Part shown: positions 53,971 through 64,000 of the stretch, piece after piece
How the letters are laid out: every line of letters starts with the position of its first letter
How positions within the stretch are numbered: the stretch's first letter is position 1
Assembly (NCBI RefSeq): GCF_004348675.1
Contig: NZ_SMKN01000003.1
Span: forward strand, 1 to 64,000
Source of the DNA: Micromonospora sp. KC606
Lineage (GTDB): Bacteria > Actinomycetota > Actinomycetes > Mycobacteriales > Micromonosporaceae
Length of the DNA: 64,000 bases
Direction: 5' to 3'
The notes under the pieces: model-generated
What the model was told of the DNA's origin: nothing
Seen by the model: only the letters and a program-made list of their open reading frames with translations
Databases searched by the model: none
Position numbers and translations under genes: made by a program

Positions 53971-56854
53971 CACGCTTCGTCCCTTCGGGGTCGTAGAGCA
54001 CGGGAGAGGTCACTTCGACCTCGACGAGTCGGTCGCCGACGGGCGCCACGAGCACCTCCCCGATCCGGTCCCTTCCGCTCGCGACGAGCGCCAGCGCGAT
54101 GGGCCGCTCCAAGGCAACGCTTCGGTAGCTGGAGGTGACGTGACCGAGCATGGGGACAGGGTCGGGGCCTCCGTCGACAGCGACACCAGCCGCGACCAGT
54201 TGGCTGCCCTCCGGAAGGACCGTCGTCCGGTCCACCGGCAGGAGGCCGACGAGGTGCTTGCGGTCGGCACGCTGGGTGTCGAGACGGGTGTAGGACCGGC
54301 GTCCGACGAAGTCCTTCTGCTTGGAAACGATCCAGTCCATCCCGGCATCCTGCGGAGTCACCGTCCCGTCGGTGTCCTGTCCGACGATCGGGTAGCCCTT
54401 CTCGGCGCGCAGGACGTGCATGGTCTCGGTGCCGTAGGGCGTGATCCCCAGATCGTTCCCCGCGTCGTACACCTCCTCCCAGACCGCGCGGCCGTACCAG
54501 GCGGCCACGTTGATCTCGAAGGCCAGCTCACCGGAGAAGGAGATGCGGCAGACGCGCGCCGGCACCCCGGAAGCGAGGGTGGTCTCACGGAACGTCATGA
54601 ACGGGAAGGCCTCGTTGGAGACGTCGAGTTCAGGGGCGACCCTGGCAACGACCTCCCGCGAGCGCGGTCCGACGACGGCGATGGTCGACCACTGCTCGGT
54701 GGCCGACGTGCAGTAGACATCCAGCTCCGGCCACTCGGTCTGGAGCCATTCCTCGAGCCAGTCGAGGACGTTGGCGGCCCCACCCGTGGTGGTCGTCATG
54801 AAATAGCGGTCGTCGGCCAGGCGGATCGTCACACCGTCGTCGAACATCATGCCGTCGGGCTTGCACATGACGCCGTACCGGGCGGAGCCGACCGGGAGCT
54901 TCTTGAAGGCGTTGGTGTAGATCCGGTTCAGGAACTCACCGGCGTCGGCACCCTGGACCTCGACCTTGCCGAGGGTCGACGCGTCCATCATCGCGACACC
55001 GGTGCGAGCAGCACGGCACTCGCGCTCGACGGCGGCCTCCATGTCCTCGCCGGGCTGCGGGTAGTACCACGGACGCAGCCACTGGCCGACGATTTCGAAC
55101 TCGGCGCCGGCGTCGACGTGCCAGCCGTGGATCGCGGTGGTGCGCTCCGGGTCGAAGAGGGACCCGCGCTCGCGTCCCGCCAGCGCCGCGAAGGAGACCG
55201 GCGAGTACGGCGGCCGGTAGGTCGTGGTCCCGATCTCCCCCATGCCAACCCCACCGAGGGCGGCAGCGATGACGCCGATGGAGTTCACCCCGGAGGTCTT
55301 GCCCTGGTCCTGGCCGGTCCCGATCGAGGTGTAGCGCTTGACGTGCTCGACGCTGCGCATGCCAGCCCCCGTCGCCCGCCACACGTCGGCGACGGTCTGG
55401 TCACGCTGCAGGTCGACGAAGTGCTCGTCCCACGTGCCCGCGTCGCCCTCGGGGCCGGCCACCAGCCACAGCTGGCGGACCTCACCACGCGCCGACAGGG
55501 GCGCGGAGCCGCCGACCGACAGCGGAGTAACCGGAAACCCGGCGCGGGAGGCTGCCTCGGCGCCGGCGAGCGATCCCTCGCGGAGGCACTCGTCCAGGGT
55601 CACGGTCCCGGCGGCGGAGCCGACGACCTGCTGTCCCTTCACGGTGCCCGAGGGCAGGAAGGCGGCCAGCTCGTCATCCCAACGCAGGGTGCCTTGCCGC
55701 TGGCTGTGCAGGTGGACCACCGGGCTCCAGCCGCCGGATACGGCCAGCACGTCTGCCTCGAGCGTCTCCACGAAGCTGACCGTGTCGTCCGCGTCGAGCC
55801 TGCCGACGTGGACCCGGGCCAGTCGGCCGGCGGCGGGGTCACCCTCGGCCCGCTGCACAGTGCTGGAGGTCACCACCCGCACACCACGCGCCGCCAGCTC
55901 AGTCCCCCGCGACGACAGGGTCTCCCGGGCGTCGAGGACCGCTGCGATCTCCACGCCGACGGCGAGGAGGTCCTCCACGGTGTCGTAAGCGCTGTCGTTG
56001 GTGGTGGCCACGACTGCCCGCTCCCCCGGCCTGACGGCGTAGCGGTTGACATAGGTCCGCGCGGCACCGGCGAGGAGGATGCCCGGGCAGTCGTTGTTGG
56101 CGAAGATCAGTGGGCGCTCATGAGCCCCCGTGGCCAGCACGACCTGGCCTGCCCTGATGTGCCAGACCCGCTGCCGCGAGACGCCGGGAGCCGACGGCTT
56201 GCCGGCCGGGTCCGTCCGGTCCTGCACGGCCAGTACGTAGTTGTCGTCGTACGAACCGAACGCGACGGTCCGGGTGAGGACGGTGACGTCGGGCGCAGCG
56301 GCCAGGGTCGCGGCGGCCTCGGCCACCCAGTCCACGGCCGGCCGACCGTCGATCTTCTCCTGGCGGCTCGAGAGCAGCGAGCCCCCGAGCTCCGGCTGCT
56401 CGTCGAGCAGGATCACGCGCGCACCCGACCGGGACGCGGACACCGCCGCAGCAAGGCCGGCGGGTCCGGCGCCGACGACGAGGACGTCGGTGTGCCGGAA
56501 CAGCTTGTCGTAGATCGCCTCCTCCCCGCCGGGGTCCAGCACACCCAGACCGGAGAGGGTCCGTGCGACGAGCCCGTCGACGAGGGGACGCGTCGTGGCG
56601 GGGACCATCGGCTCGGGGAAGTCGCCGCCGATCTGCAGGAGGGCATTGGGCTCCTCCGGCCCCGCGGCGACGATCCCGCGCGCGCGGCCGCGGTAGATCG
56701 AGTCACCGACGCGCACACGGCCGTTGGCCAGGAGCGCCGAGGCGACGGTGTCGCCGGGGTGCCCTGTGTAATCGACCCCGTCGACGGTGAAGGTCAGGAT
56801 CGTCTCACGATGGATCCGGCCTCCCGTGGGAAGCCGATGGGACTGGCTGCTCAT
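53963..56854 (-). CDS. soxA: Sarcosine oxidase alpha subunit
   Basis: A 963-residue subunit. It has an N-terminal 2Fe-2S-ferredoxin-like domain without the cluster cysteines ([21 protein letters not shown]). Next is the NAD-binding Rossmann domain [14 protein letters not shown] near residue 125. The C-terminal half is a GcvT/folate domain, where the imine intermediate passes its carbon to THF ([12 protein letters not shown], then F-S-G-E-L-A-F-E-I). It works with SoxB, SoxD and SoxG to give glycine, methylene-THF and H2O2. ATG 56854 overlaps the soxD stop by 4 nt. Confidence 0.95.
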   Translation of the reverse strand: MSSQSHRLPTGGRIHRETILTFTVDGVDYTGHPGDTVASALLANGRVRVGDSIYRGRARGIVAAGPEEPNALLQIGGDFPEPMVPATTRPLVDGLVARTLSGLGVLDPGGEEAIYDKLFRHTDVLVVGAGPAGLAAAVSASRSGARVILLDEQPELGGSLLSSRQEKIDGRPAVDWVAEAAATLAAAPDVTVLTRTVAFGSYDDNYVLAVQDRTDPAGKPSAPGVSRQRVWHIRAGQVVLATGAHERPLIFANNDCPGILLAGAARTYVNRYAVRPGERAVVATTNDSAYDTVEDLLAVGVEIAAVLDARETLSSRGTELAARGVRVVTSSTVQRAEGDPAAGRLARVHVGRLDADDTVSFVETLEADVLAVSGGWSPVVHLHSQRQGTLRWDDELAAFLPSGTVKGQQVVGSAAGTVTLDECLREGSLAGAEAASRAGFPVTPLSVGGSAPLSARGEVRQLWLVAGPEGDAGTWDEHFVDLQRDQTVADVWRATGAGMRSVEHVKRYTSIGTGQDQGKTSGVNSIGVIAAALGGVGMGEIGTTTYRPPYSPVSFAALAGRERGSLFDPERTTAIHGWHVDAGAEFEIVGQWLRPWYYPQPGEDMEAAVERECRAARTGVAMMDASTLGKVEVQGADAGEFLNRIYTNAFKKLPVGSARYGVMCKPDGMMFDDGVTIRLADDRYFMTTTTGGAANVLDWLEEWLQTEWPELDVYCTSATEQWSTIAVVGPRSREVVARVAPELDVSNEAFPFMTFRETTLASGVPARVCRISFSGELAFEINVAAWYGRAVWEEVYDAGNDLGITPYGTETMHVLRAEKGYPIVGQDTDGTVTPQDAGMDWIVSKQKDFVGRRSYTRLDTQRADRKHLVGLLPVDRTTVLPEGSQLVAAGVAVDGGPDPVPMLGHVTSSYRSVALERPIALALVASGRDRIGEVLVAPVGDRLVEVEVTSPVLYDPEGTKRDG

Positions 56855-57156
56855 CGCGAGCCTCCTGCTTCGACGCCAGCGCCGACCTGGGGGCGCGGCT
56901 CTGAGTTGGTATAGACGGCGAGGACCTCGTAGGTCCGGGTGTCACGGATGACGTTGAACCACCGGCGGCAGCCGACGCTGTGGCACCACCGCTCGGCGAA
57001 CGGGCCCTTGGGGTTGTCCCGGAAGAACAGGTACTGGGCCCACTCCTCGTCGCTGAGCGCGCTGGGATCCTGCGGGTAGGGCACATGGGCCTGGCCGCCG
57101 TAGTGGTACTCGGTCTCGTCGCGCGGACCGCACCAGGGGCAGTTCAGCAGCAGCAT
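56851..57156 (-). CDS. soxD: Sarcosine oxidase delta subunit
   Basis: A 101-residue zinc-binding subunit. The ligands are in N-C-P-W-C-G-P-R and in [10 protein letters not shown], with G-Q-A-H-V-P-Y-P between. It stabilises the sarcosine oxidase heterotetramer. The C-terminal tail ([10 protein letters not shown]) is a little longer than usual. It lies 26 nt after soxB. Confidence 0.94.
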   Translation of the reverse strand: MLLLNCPWCGPRDETEYHYGGQAHVPYPQDPSALSDEEWAQYLFFRDNPKGPFAERWCHSVGCRRWFNVIRDTRTYEVLAVYTNSEPRPQVGAGVEAGGSR

Positions 57157-57182
57157 GTCGGTCGCCTCTTCTCGTGATCGGG

Positions 57183-58400
57183 TCAGTGCGCGACGGCGGC
57201 CGCGCCGTGCTCGTCGATGAGGGCACCGGTGGTGAACCGTTCCAGCCCGAACGGCCGGTTGAGCTCGTGCGGCTCACCGGTCGCCATGGTGTGCGCCATG
57301 GCCCAACCGGCGGACGGGGTCGCCTTGAAACCACCCGTGCCCCAGCCGCAGTTGACGTAGAGGTTCTCCACCGGGGTCGCGCCGATGATGGGCGACGCGT
57401 CGGGCGAGACGTCGACGATGCCGCCCCAGGTACGCAGCAGGTGGGCGCGCCCGAAGATCGGGAACAGCTCGAGGGCCGCCGCCATCTGGCGCTCGATCAC
57501 ATGGAACGAGCCCCGCTGGCCGTACCCGTTGTACGCGTCCACGCCGGCCCCCATTACCAGCTCGCCCTTGTGCGCCTGCGACACATAGACGTGCACGTGG
57601 TTCGACATCACGACCGTCGGGTGAACCGGCTCGTAGAGCTCGGAGACCAGCGCCTGCAGCGGGTGCGACTGCACCGGCAGGCGGAAGCCGGCCTTCTCCG
57701 CCAGAACGCTGCTGTGGCCAGCCGCGACAAGGCCGACCGTGCCAGCGTTGATCCGTCCGCGGGTGGTCTCCACCCCGACGACCCGGTTTGCGTCCTTGAC
57801 GAAGCCCGTGACTTCGCAGTTCTGGATGAGGTCGACTCCCAGCGCGTCGCAGGCACGGGCTAGGGCCCAGGCGACGTGGTCGTGCTTGGCGATGCCGGCC
57901 CGCGGCTGGAATGTCGCCCCCAGCACCGGGTAGCGCACGTCGGGGGAGACGTTCAGGATCGGGCACACCTTGGCGACCTCGTCGGGCTCCAGCCACTCGG
58001 CATCGACGCGATTGAGCCGGTTGGCCTGGATCCGCCGCGTCGAGTCGCGAACGTCCTGCAGGGTATGGGCCAGGTTCAGGACGCCACGCTGGCTGAACAG
58101 GAAGTCGTAGTCCAGCTCCGCCGGCAGCAGCTCCCACTGCTTGAGCGCGAACTCGTAGATCGCCGCGCTCTCGTCCCACAGGTAGTTGGAACGGATGATC
58201 GTCGTGTTGCGCGCCATGTTGCCGCCCGCCAACCAGCCCTTCTCGAGCACGGCGAGGTTGGTCATGCCGTGGTTGCGGGCCAGGTAGTAGGCGGTGGCGA
58301 GGCCGTGGCCACCACCACCCACGACGATGGCGTCGTACGACGACCTCGGATCGGGGTCCCGCCACAGCCAGGCGGGGTGCTCCGGAAGCAACTTGGCCAT
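57183..58400 (-). CDS. soxB: Sarcosine oxidase beta subunit
   Basis: A 405-residue flavoprotein of the DAO family that carries noncovalent FAD and, in the known enzymes, a covalent FMN. The FAD motif is [23 protein letters not shown] and the late [15 protein letters not shown] and [10 protein letters not shown] motifs are all conserved. It oxidises the N-methyl group of sarcosine. ATG 58400 overlaps the glyA stop (TGATG). Confidence 0.95.
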   Translation of the reverse strand: MAKLLPEHPAWLWRDPDPRSSYDAIVVGGGGHGLATAYYLARNHGMTNLAVLEKGWLAGGNMARNTTIIRSNYLWDESAAIYEFALKQWELLPAELDYDFLFSQRGVLNLAHTLQDVRDSTRRIQANRLNRVDAEWLEPDEVAKVCPILNVSPDVRYPVLGATFQPRAGIAKHDHVAWALARACDALGVDLIQNCEVTGFVKDANRVVGVETTRGRINAGTVGLVAAGHSSVLAEKAGFRLPVQSHPLQALVSELYEPVHPTVVMSNHVHVYVSQAHKGELVMGAGVDAYNGYGQRGSFHVIERQMAAALELFPIFGRAHLLRTWGGIVDVSPDASPIIGATPVENLYVNCGWGTGGFKATPSAGWAMAHTMATGEPHELNRPFGLERFTTGALIDEHGAAAVAH

Positions 58401-59704
58401 CAGTCCTCCTCAGGCTGGTAGAGCGGGAACTTCTGGGCCAGGGCCTCGACGCGGCCGCGAAGCGCGGCGATCTGGTCCTCGCCGCCGGATCCCGAGAGTG
58501 CGGCCGCGATGACGTCCGCGACCTCCTCGAACGCCGCGGCGTCGAAGCCGCGTGTCGCCAGCGCCGGGGTGCCGATGCGCAGGCCGGACGAGACCATCGG
58601 TGGACGCGGGTCGAACGGAACGGCGTTGCGGTTCACGGTGATCCCGATCGCGTGCAGACGGTCCTCGCCCTGCTGCCCGTCAAGCTCCGAGTTGCGCAGG
58701 TCCACGAGGACGAGATGCACGTCGGTGCCGCCGGTCAGGACGGAGACGCCGGCCACGGCGACGTCAGGCCGCGACAGACGGCGGGCGATGATCTGGGCAC
58801 CCTCGAGGGTCCTCGCCTGCCGGTCACGGAACTCGTCGGACCCGGCCATCTTGAAGGCCACGGCCTTCGCGGCGATGACGTGCTCGAGCGGCCCGCCCTG
58901 CTGGCCTGGGAAGACCGCCGAGTTGATCTTCTTCGCCAGGCCGCCCTTGCTCAGGATCACTCCGCCACGCGGACCGCCCAGGGTCTTGTGCGTGGTGGTC
59001 GTGACGATGTCGGCGTACGGCACCGGGCTCGGGTGCAGACCGACGGCGACCAGACCGGCGAAGTGTGCCATGTCCACCATCAGGTAGGCGCCGACCAGGT
59101 CCGCAATCCGCCGGAACGCGGCGAAGTCGAGCTGGCGCGGGTAGGCCGACCAGCCGGCCACGATCAGCTTGGGCCGGTGCTCCAGCGCCAGCCGCTCGAC
59201 CTCCGCCATGTCGACGCGGAAGTCCACTTCCGAGACCCGGTAGGGGACGACGTTGTAGAGCCTTCCGGAGAAGTTGATCCGCATGCCGTGGGTCAGGTGG
59301 CCACCGTGCGCCAGGTCGAGGCCCAGGATGGTGTCGCCAGGTTCGAGCAGGGCGAACATCGCCGCGGCGTTCGCCTGGGCGCCGGAGTGAGGCTGGACGT
59401 TGGCCGCCTCGGCACCGAAAAGTGCTCTGACGCGGTCGATGGCCAGCTGCTCGATGGCGTCCACGTGCTCGCACCCGCCGTAGTAGCGGCGGCCGGGGTA
59501 GCCCTCGGCGTACTTGTTGGTGAGCACCGAGCCCTGGGCCTGCATCACGGCACGCGGCGCGAAGTTCTCCGAGGCGATCATCTCCAGCGTCGTCTGCTGG
59601 CGCACGAGCTCGCGATCGATCCGGGCAGCAATCTCGGGGTCGAGGTCGGCCAGGCTGCGGTCCAGCACGTTGCCGACCCTGCGGGTACTGTTCGTAGTCC
59701 TCAC
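58400..59704 (-). CDS. glyA: Serine hydroxymethyltransferase
   Basis: A 434-residue PLP enzyme that makes serine from glycine and methylene-THF. The PLP lysine is in [14 protein letters not shown], and the N-terminal I-A-S-E-N-F and [13 protein letters not shown] are intact. GTG 59704 has GAAGGAAG 7 nt upstream. Inside the betaine operon it directly consumes both products of sarcosine oxidase. A housekeeping copy is expected elsewhere. Confidence 0.96.
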   Translation of the reverse strand: MRTTNSTRRVGNVLDRSLADLDPEIAARIDRELVRQQTTLEMIASENFAPRAVMQAQGSVLTNKYAEGYPGRRYYGGCEHVDAIEQLAIDRVRALFGAEAANVQPHSGAQANAAAMFALLEPGDTILGLDLAHGGHLTHGMRINFSGRLYNVVPYRVSEVDFRVDMAEVERLALEHRPKLIVAGWSAYPRQLDFAAFRRIADLVGAYLMVDMAHFAGLVAVGLHPSPVPYADIVTTTTHKTLGGPRGGVILSKGGLAKKINSAVFPGQQGGPLEHVIAAKAVAFKMAGSDEFRDRQARTLEGAQIIARRLSRPDVAVAGVSVLTGGTDVHLVLVDLRNSELDGQQGEDRLHAIGITVNRNAVPFDPRPPMVSSGLRIGTPALATRGFDAAAFEEVADVIAAALSGSGGEDQIAALRGRVEALAQKFPLYQPEED

Positions 59705-59735
59705 GATGTTCTTCCTTCGGGTGGCGGGGATGCCG

Positions 59736-60869
59736 TCAGGCGTCGCGGTTGAGCTGGTCGAGGACCCAGTTGTGGAACTCGGCGATGTGGTGCTCGCTCG
59801 GCACCAGCACGCCGCCGTCGGCGTACACCCGCGAATCCGTGGCGGCCTGGCAGCGCTCGCACGCCTCGAAGTCCTGCTGGTTGACCCGGTGGAAGAGCTC
59901 GACGGACTTGGACAGGTCCACGCCGCTCTCGACGACCTCCGGCAGGAACAGCCAGTCGCACTCGACGATGGTGCGGTCGGGGGCGAGCGGGTACATCCGG
60001 TGGACGATGACGTGGTCCGGCACCATGTTCAGGAAGACCTGGGGGCGGACGGTCACCGCGTAGTAGCGACGGTCCTGGCCCTCGGTGACGCCCGGGATCT
60101 TGTCGAGGCCCTCCGAGCCGTCGACGGTGAAGCCTTTGATGTCCTCACCGAACAGCGCACCGTGGCCGACGAAGTACTGCGCTGCGAGGCCGTCGGCGAA
60201 CTCCGGCAGGACCTCGGTGAGCTCCGGGTGGATCGTGGCGCAGTGGTAGCACTCCATGAAGTTCTCGATGATGAGCTTCCAGTTCGCCTTCACGTCGTAG
60301 GTGATGCGCTTGCCCAACTGGAGGTTCTCGACGCCGTAGCGCTCCAGGGACTCGACGTCACCGAGGCGGGTGCGGACATCGCCGATGACGGTGTCCTCGA
60401 ACGACGGGGGCCTCTCGGCCAGGCTCACCCAGACATAGCCCAGCCACTCACGGACGTGCACCTTGCGCAGGCCGTACTCGACGCGGTCGATGTCGGGCAT
60501 CTTGGTGAGGTTCGGGGCGGCGACGAGCTTGCCGTCGAGGTCGTAGGTCCAGGCGTGGTACGGGCACTGGAACGAGCGGGCGACCTCGCCGGCCTCTTCG
60601 GTGCACAGCTTGGCGCCGCGGTGCCGGCAGATGTTGAAGAAGCCGCGCGCGTCACCCGTACGCGAGCGCGTGAGCAGGATGCTCTCGCCGCCGATCTGAA
60701 CGGTTCGGAACGAGCCCGCCTTGCCGATCTCGGCAGAACTGACCGCGCAGAACCACATCTGCCCGAAGATGAGCTCCTGCTCGCGGGCGAAGAGGTCGGG
60801 GTCCGAGTAGGCGGAGCCGGGAAGCGTCTTGACGAGGCTCTCCGAGATCTGGTTCGCGATGACGGTCAT
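59736..60869 (-). CDS. Rieske oxygenase, glycine betaine monooxygenase large subunit (GbcA-like)
   Basis: A 377-residue Rieske non-heme iron oxygenase that would demethylate glycine betaine to dimethylglycine and formaldehyde. The Rieske ligands are Cys81/His83 (C-R-H-R-G) and Cys102/His105 (C-P-Y-H-A-W). The mononuclear iron site is in [13 protein letters not shown] (His209 and His214, with a later Asp). Classical GbcB, a fused reductase, is not encoded nearby; the ferredoxin and reductase at 43338-44866 are the likely partners. AAGGAG lies 8 nt upstream of the ATG. A related stachydrine or carnitine demethylase cannot be excluded. Confidence 0.85.
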   Translation of the reverse strand: MTVIANQISESLVKTLPGSAYSDPDLFAREQELIFGQMWFCAVSSAEIGKAGSFRTVQIGGESILLTRSRTGDARGFFNICRHRGAKLCTEEAGEVARSFQCPYHAWTYDLDGKLVAAPNLTKMPDIDRVEYGLRKVHVREWLGYVWVSLAERPPSFEDTVIGDVRTRLGDVESLERYGVENLQLGKRITYDVKANWKLIIENFMECYHCATIHPELTEVLPEFADGLAAQYFVGHGALFGEDIKGFTVDGSEGLDKIPGVTEGQDRRYYAVTVRPQVFLNMVPDHVIVHRMYPLAPDRTIVECDWLFLPEVVESGVDLSKSVELFHRVNQQDFEACERCQAATDSRVYADGGVLVPSEHHIAEFHNWVLDQLNRDA

Positions 60870-60946
60870 GCTGCTGCTCCTTGCAGGGACGGAAGAGTCG
60901 GTGGCAGGGCGAGTCGGCGCCAGATGGACACGAACCGGATGGGGGG

Positions 60947-64000
<3,054 letters not shown>

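Noticed and set aside
52082..56914. A plus-strand open frame of 1610 codons
   Set aside because: It is antisense to sdaA, soxG and soxA, rich in Arg, Asp and Gly, and has no ribosome site. Long antisense frames are usual in DNA of this GC content.

Overview
The window is high-GC actinobacterial DNA. SD-led genes often start with GTG, operons overlap at ATGA or TGATG junctions, and there is a mycothiol-type formaldehyde dehydrogenase plus a ketomemicin-type gene set known from Micromonospora, Salinispora and Streptomyces. A Micromonosporaceae host is the best guess; this is inference, because no rRNA or other marker gene is present.

Layout. 0.6-4 kb: a secreted seven-bladed WNG-repeat propeller protein, a small unknown protein, an arylamine N-acetyltransferase and a gene remnant. 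4-11.6 kb (minus strand): a secreted BNR/Asp-box protein followed by a complete carbohydrate ABC importer (permease, binding lipoprotein, ATPase, permease) and a small lipoprotein. 11.6-16.8 kb: degenerate DNA, a MarR regulator divergent from a Tat-exported amidohydrolase across a strong palindromic operator, an MFS exporter divergent from an HxlR-peroxiredoxin fusion, and an ISL3 transposase remnant. 16.8-24.2 kb (minus strand): a seven-gene biosynthetic operon (peptide ligase, enoyl reductase-like MDR, malyl-CoA-lyase-like aldolase, alpha-oxoamine synthase, MaoC dehydratase, amidinotransferase, PRMT-like methyltransferase) that matches the logic of ketomemicin pseudotripeptide biosynthesis. 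24.7-29.5 kb (plus strand): a four-gene module made of a solute-binding/vWA lipoprotein, an XpaC-like protein, a second solute-binding protein and TelA, with no transporter. 29.5-37.2 kb: a flavin amine oxidase, a two-component system, an FtsX permease whose partner ATPase is a pseudogene, and several gene remnants.

37.3-64 kb is a glycine betaine catabolic region. A BCCT carrier imports betaine. A Rieske oxygenase, dimethylglycine oxidase and heterotetrameric sarcosine oxidase (SoxBDAG) strip the methyl groups, and GlyA and SdaA carry glycine to serine and pyruvate. Released one-carbon units are handled by FolD, MetF, PurU, mycothiol-dependent formaldehyde oxidation (MscR plus an MBL hydrolase) and a molybdopterin formate dehydrogenase-like enzyme. 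FolP, a shrunken FolC and a PabA-type protein at the right edge point to local folate supply. A separate Rieske ferredoxin and ferredoxin reductase probably feed electrons to the oxygenase.

An IclR regulator sits in the centre. Imperfect 17-bp dyads of the form GTTGCGTATnAnnCAAC lie upstream of the ferredoxin, iclR, BCCT, purU and dimethylglycine oxidase genes and define a likely local regulon. Inside and around this region are remnants of pdxS, an IS5-type transposase, a cysteine desulfurase and a LuxR regulator, as expected for an insertion hot spot.
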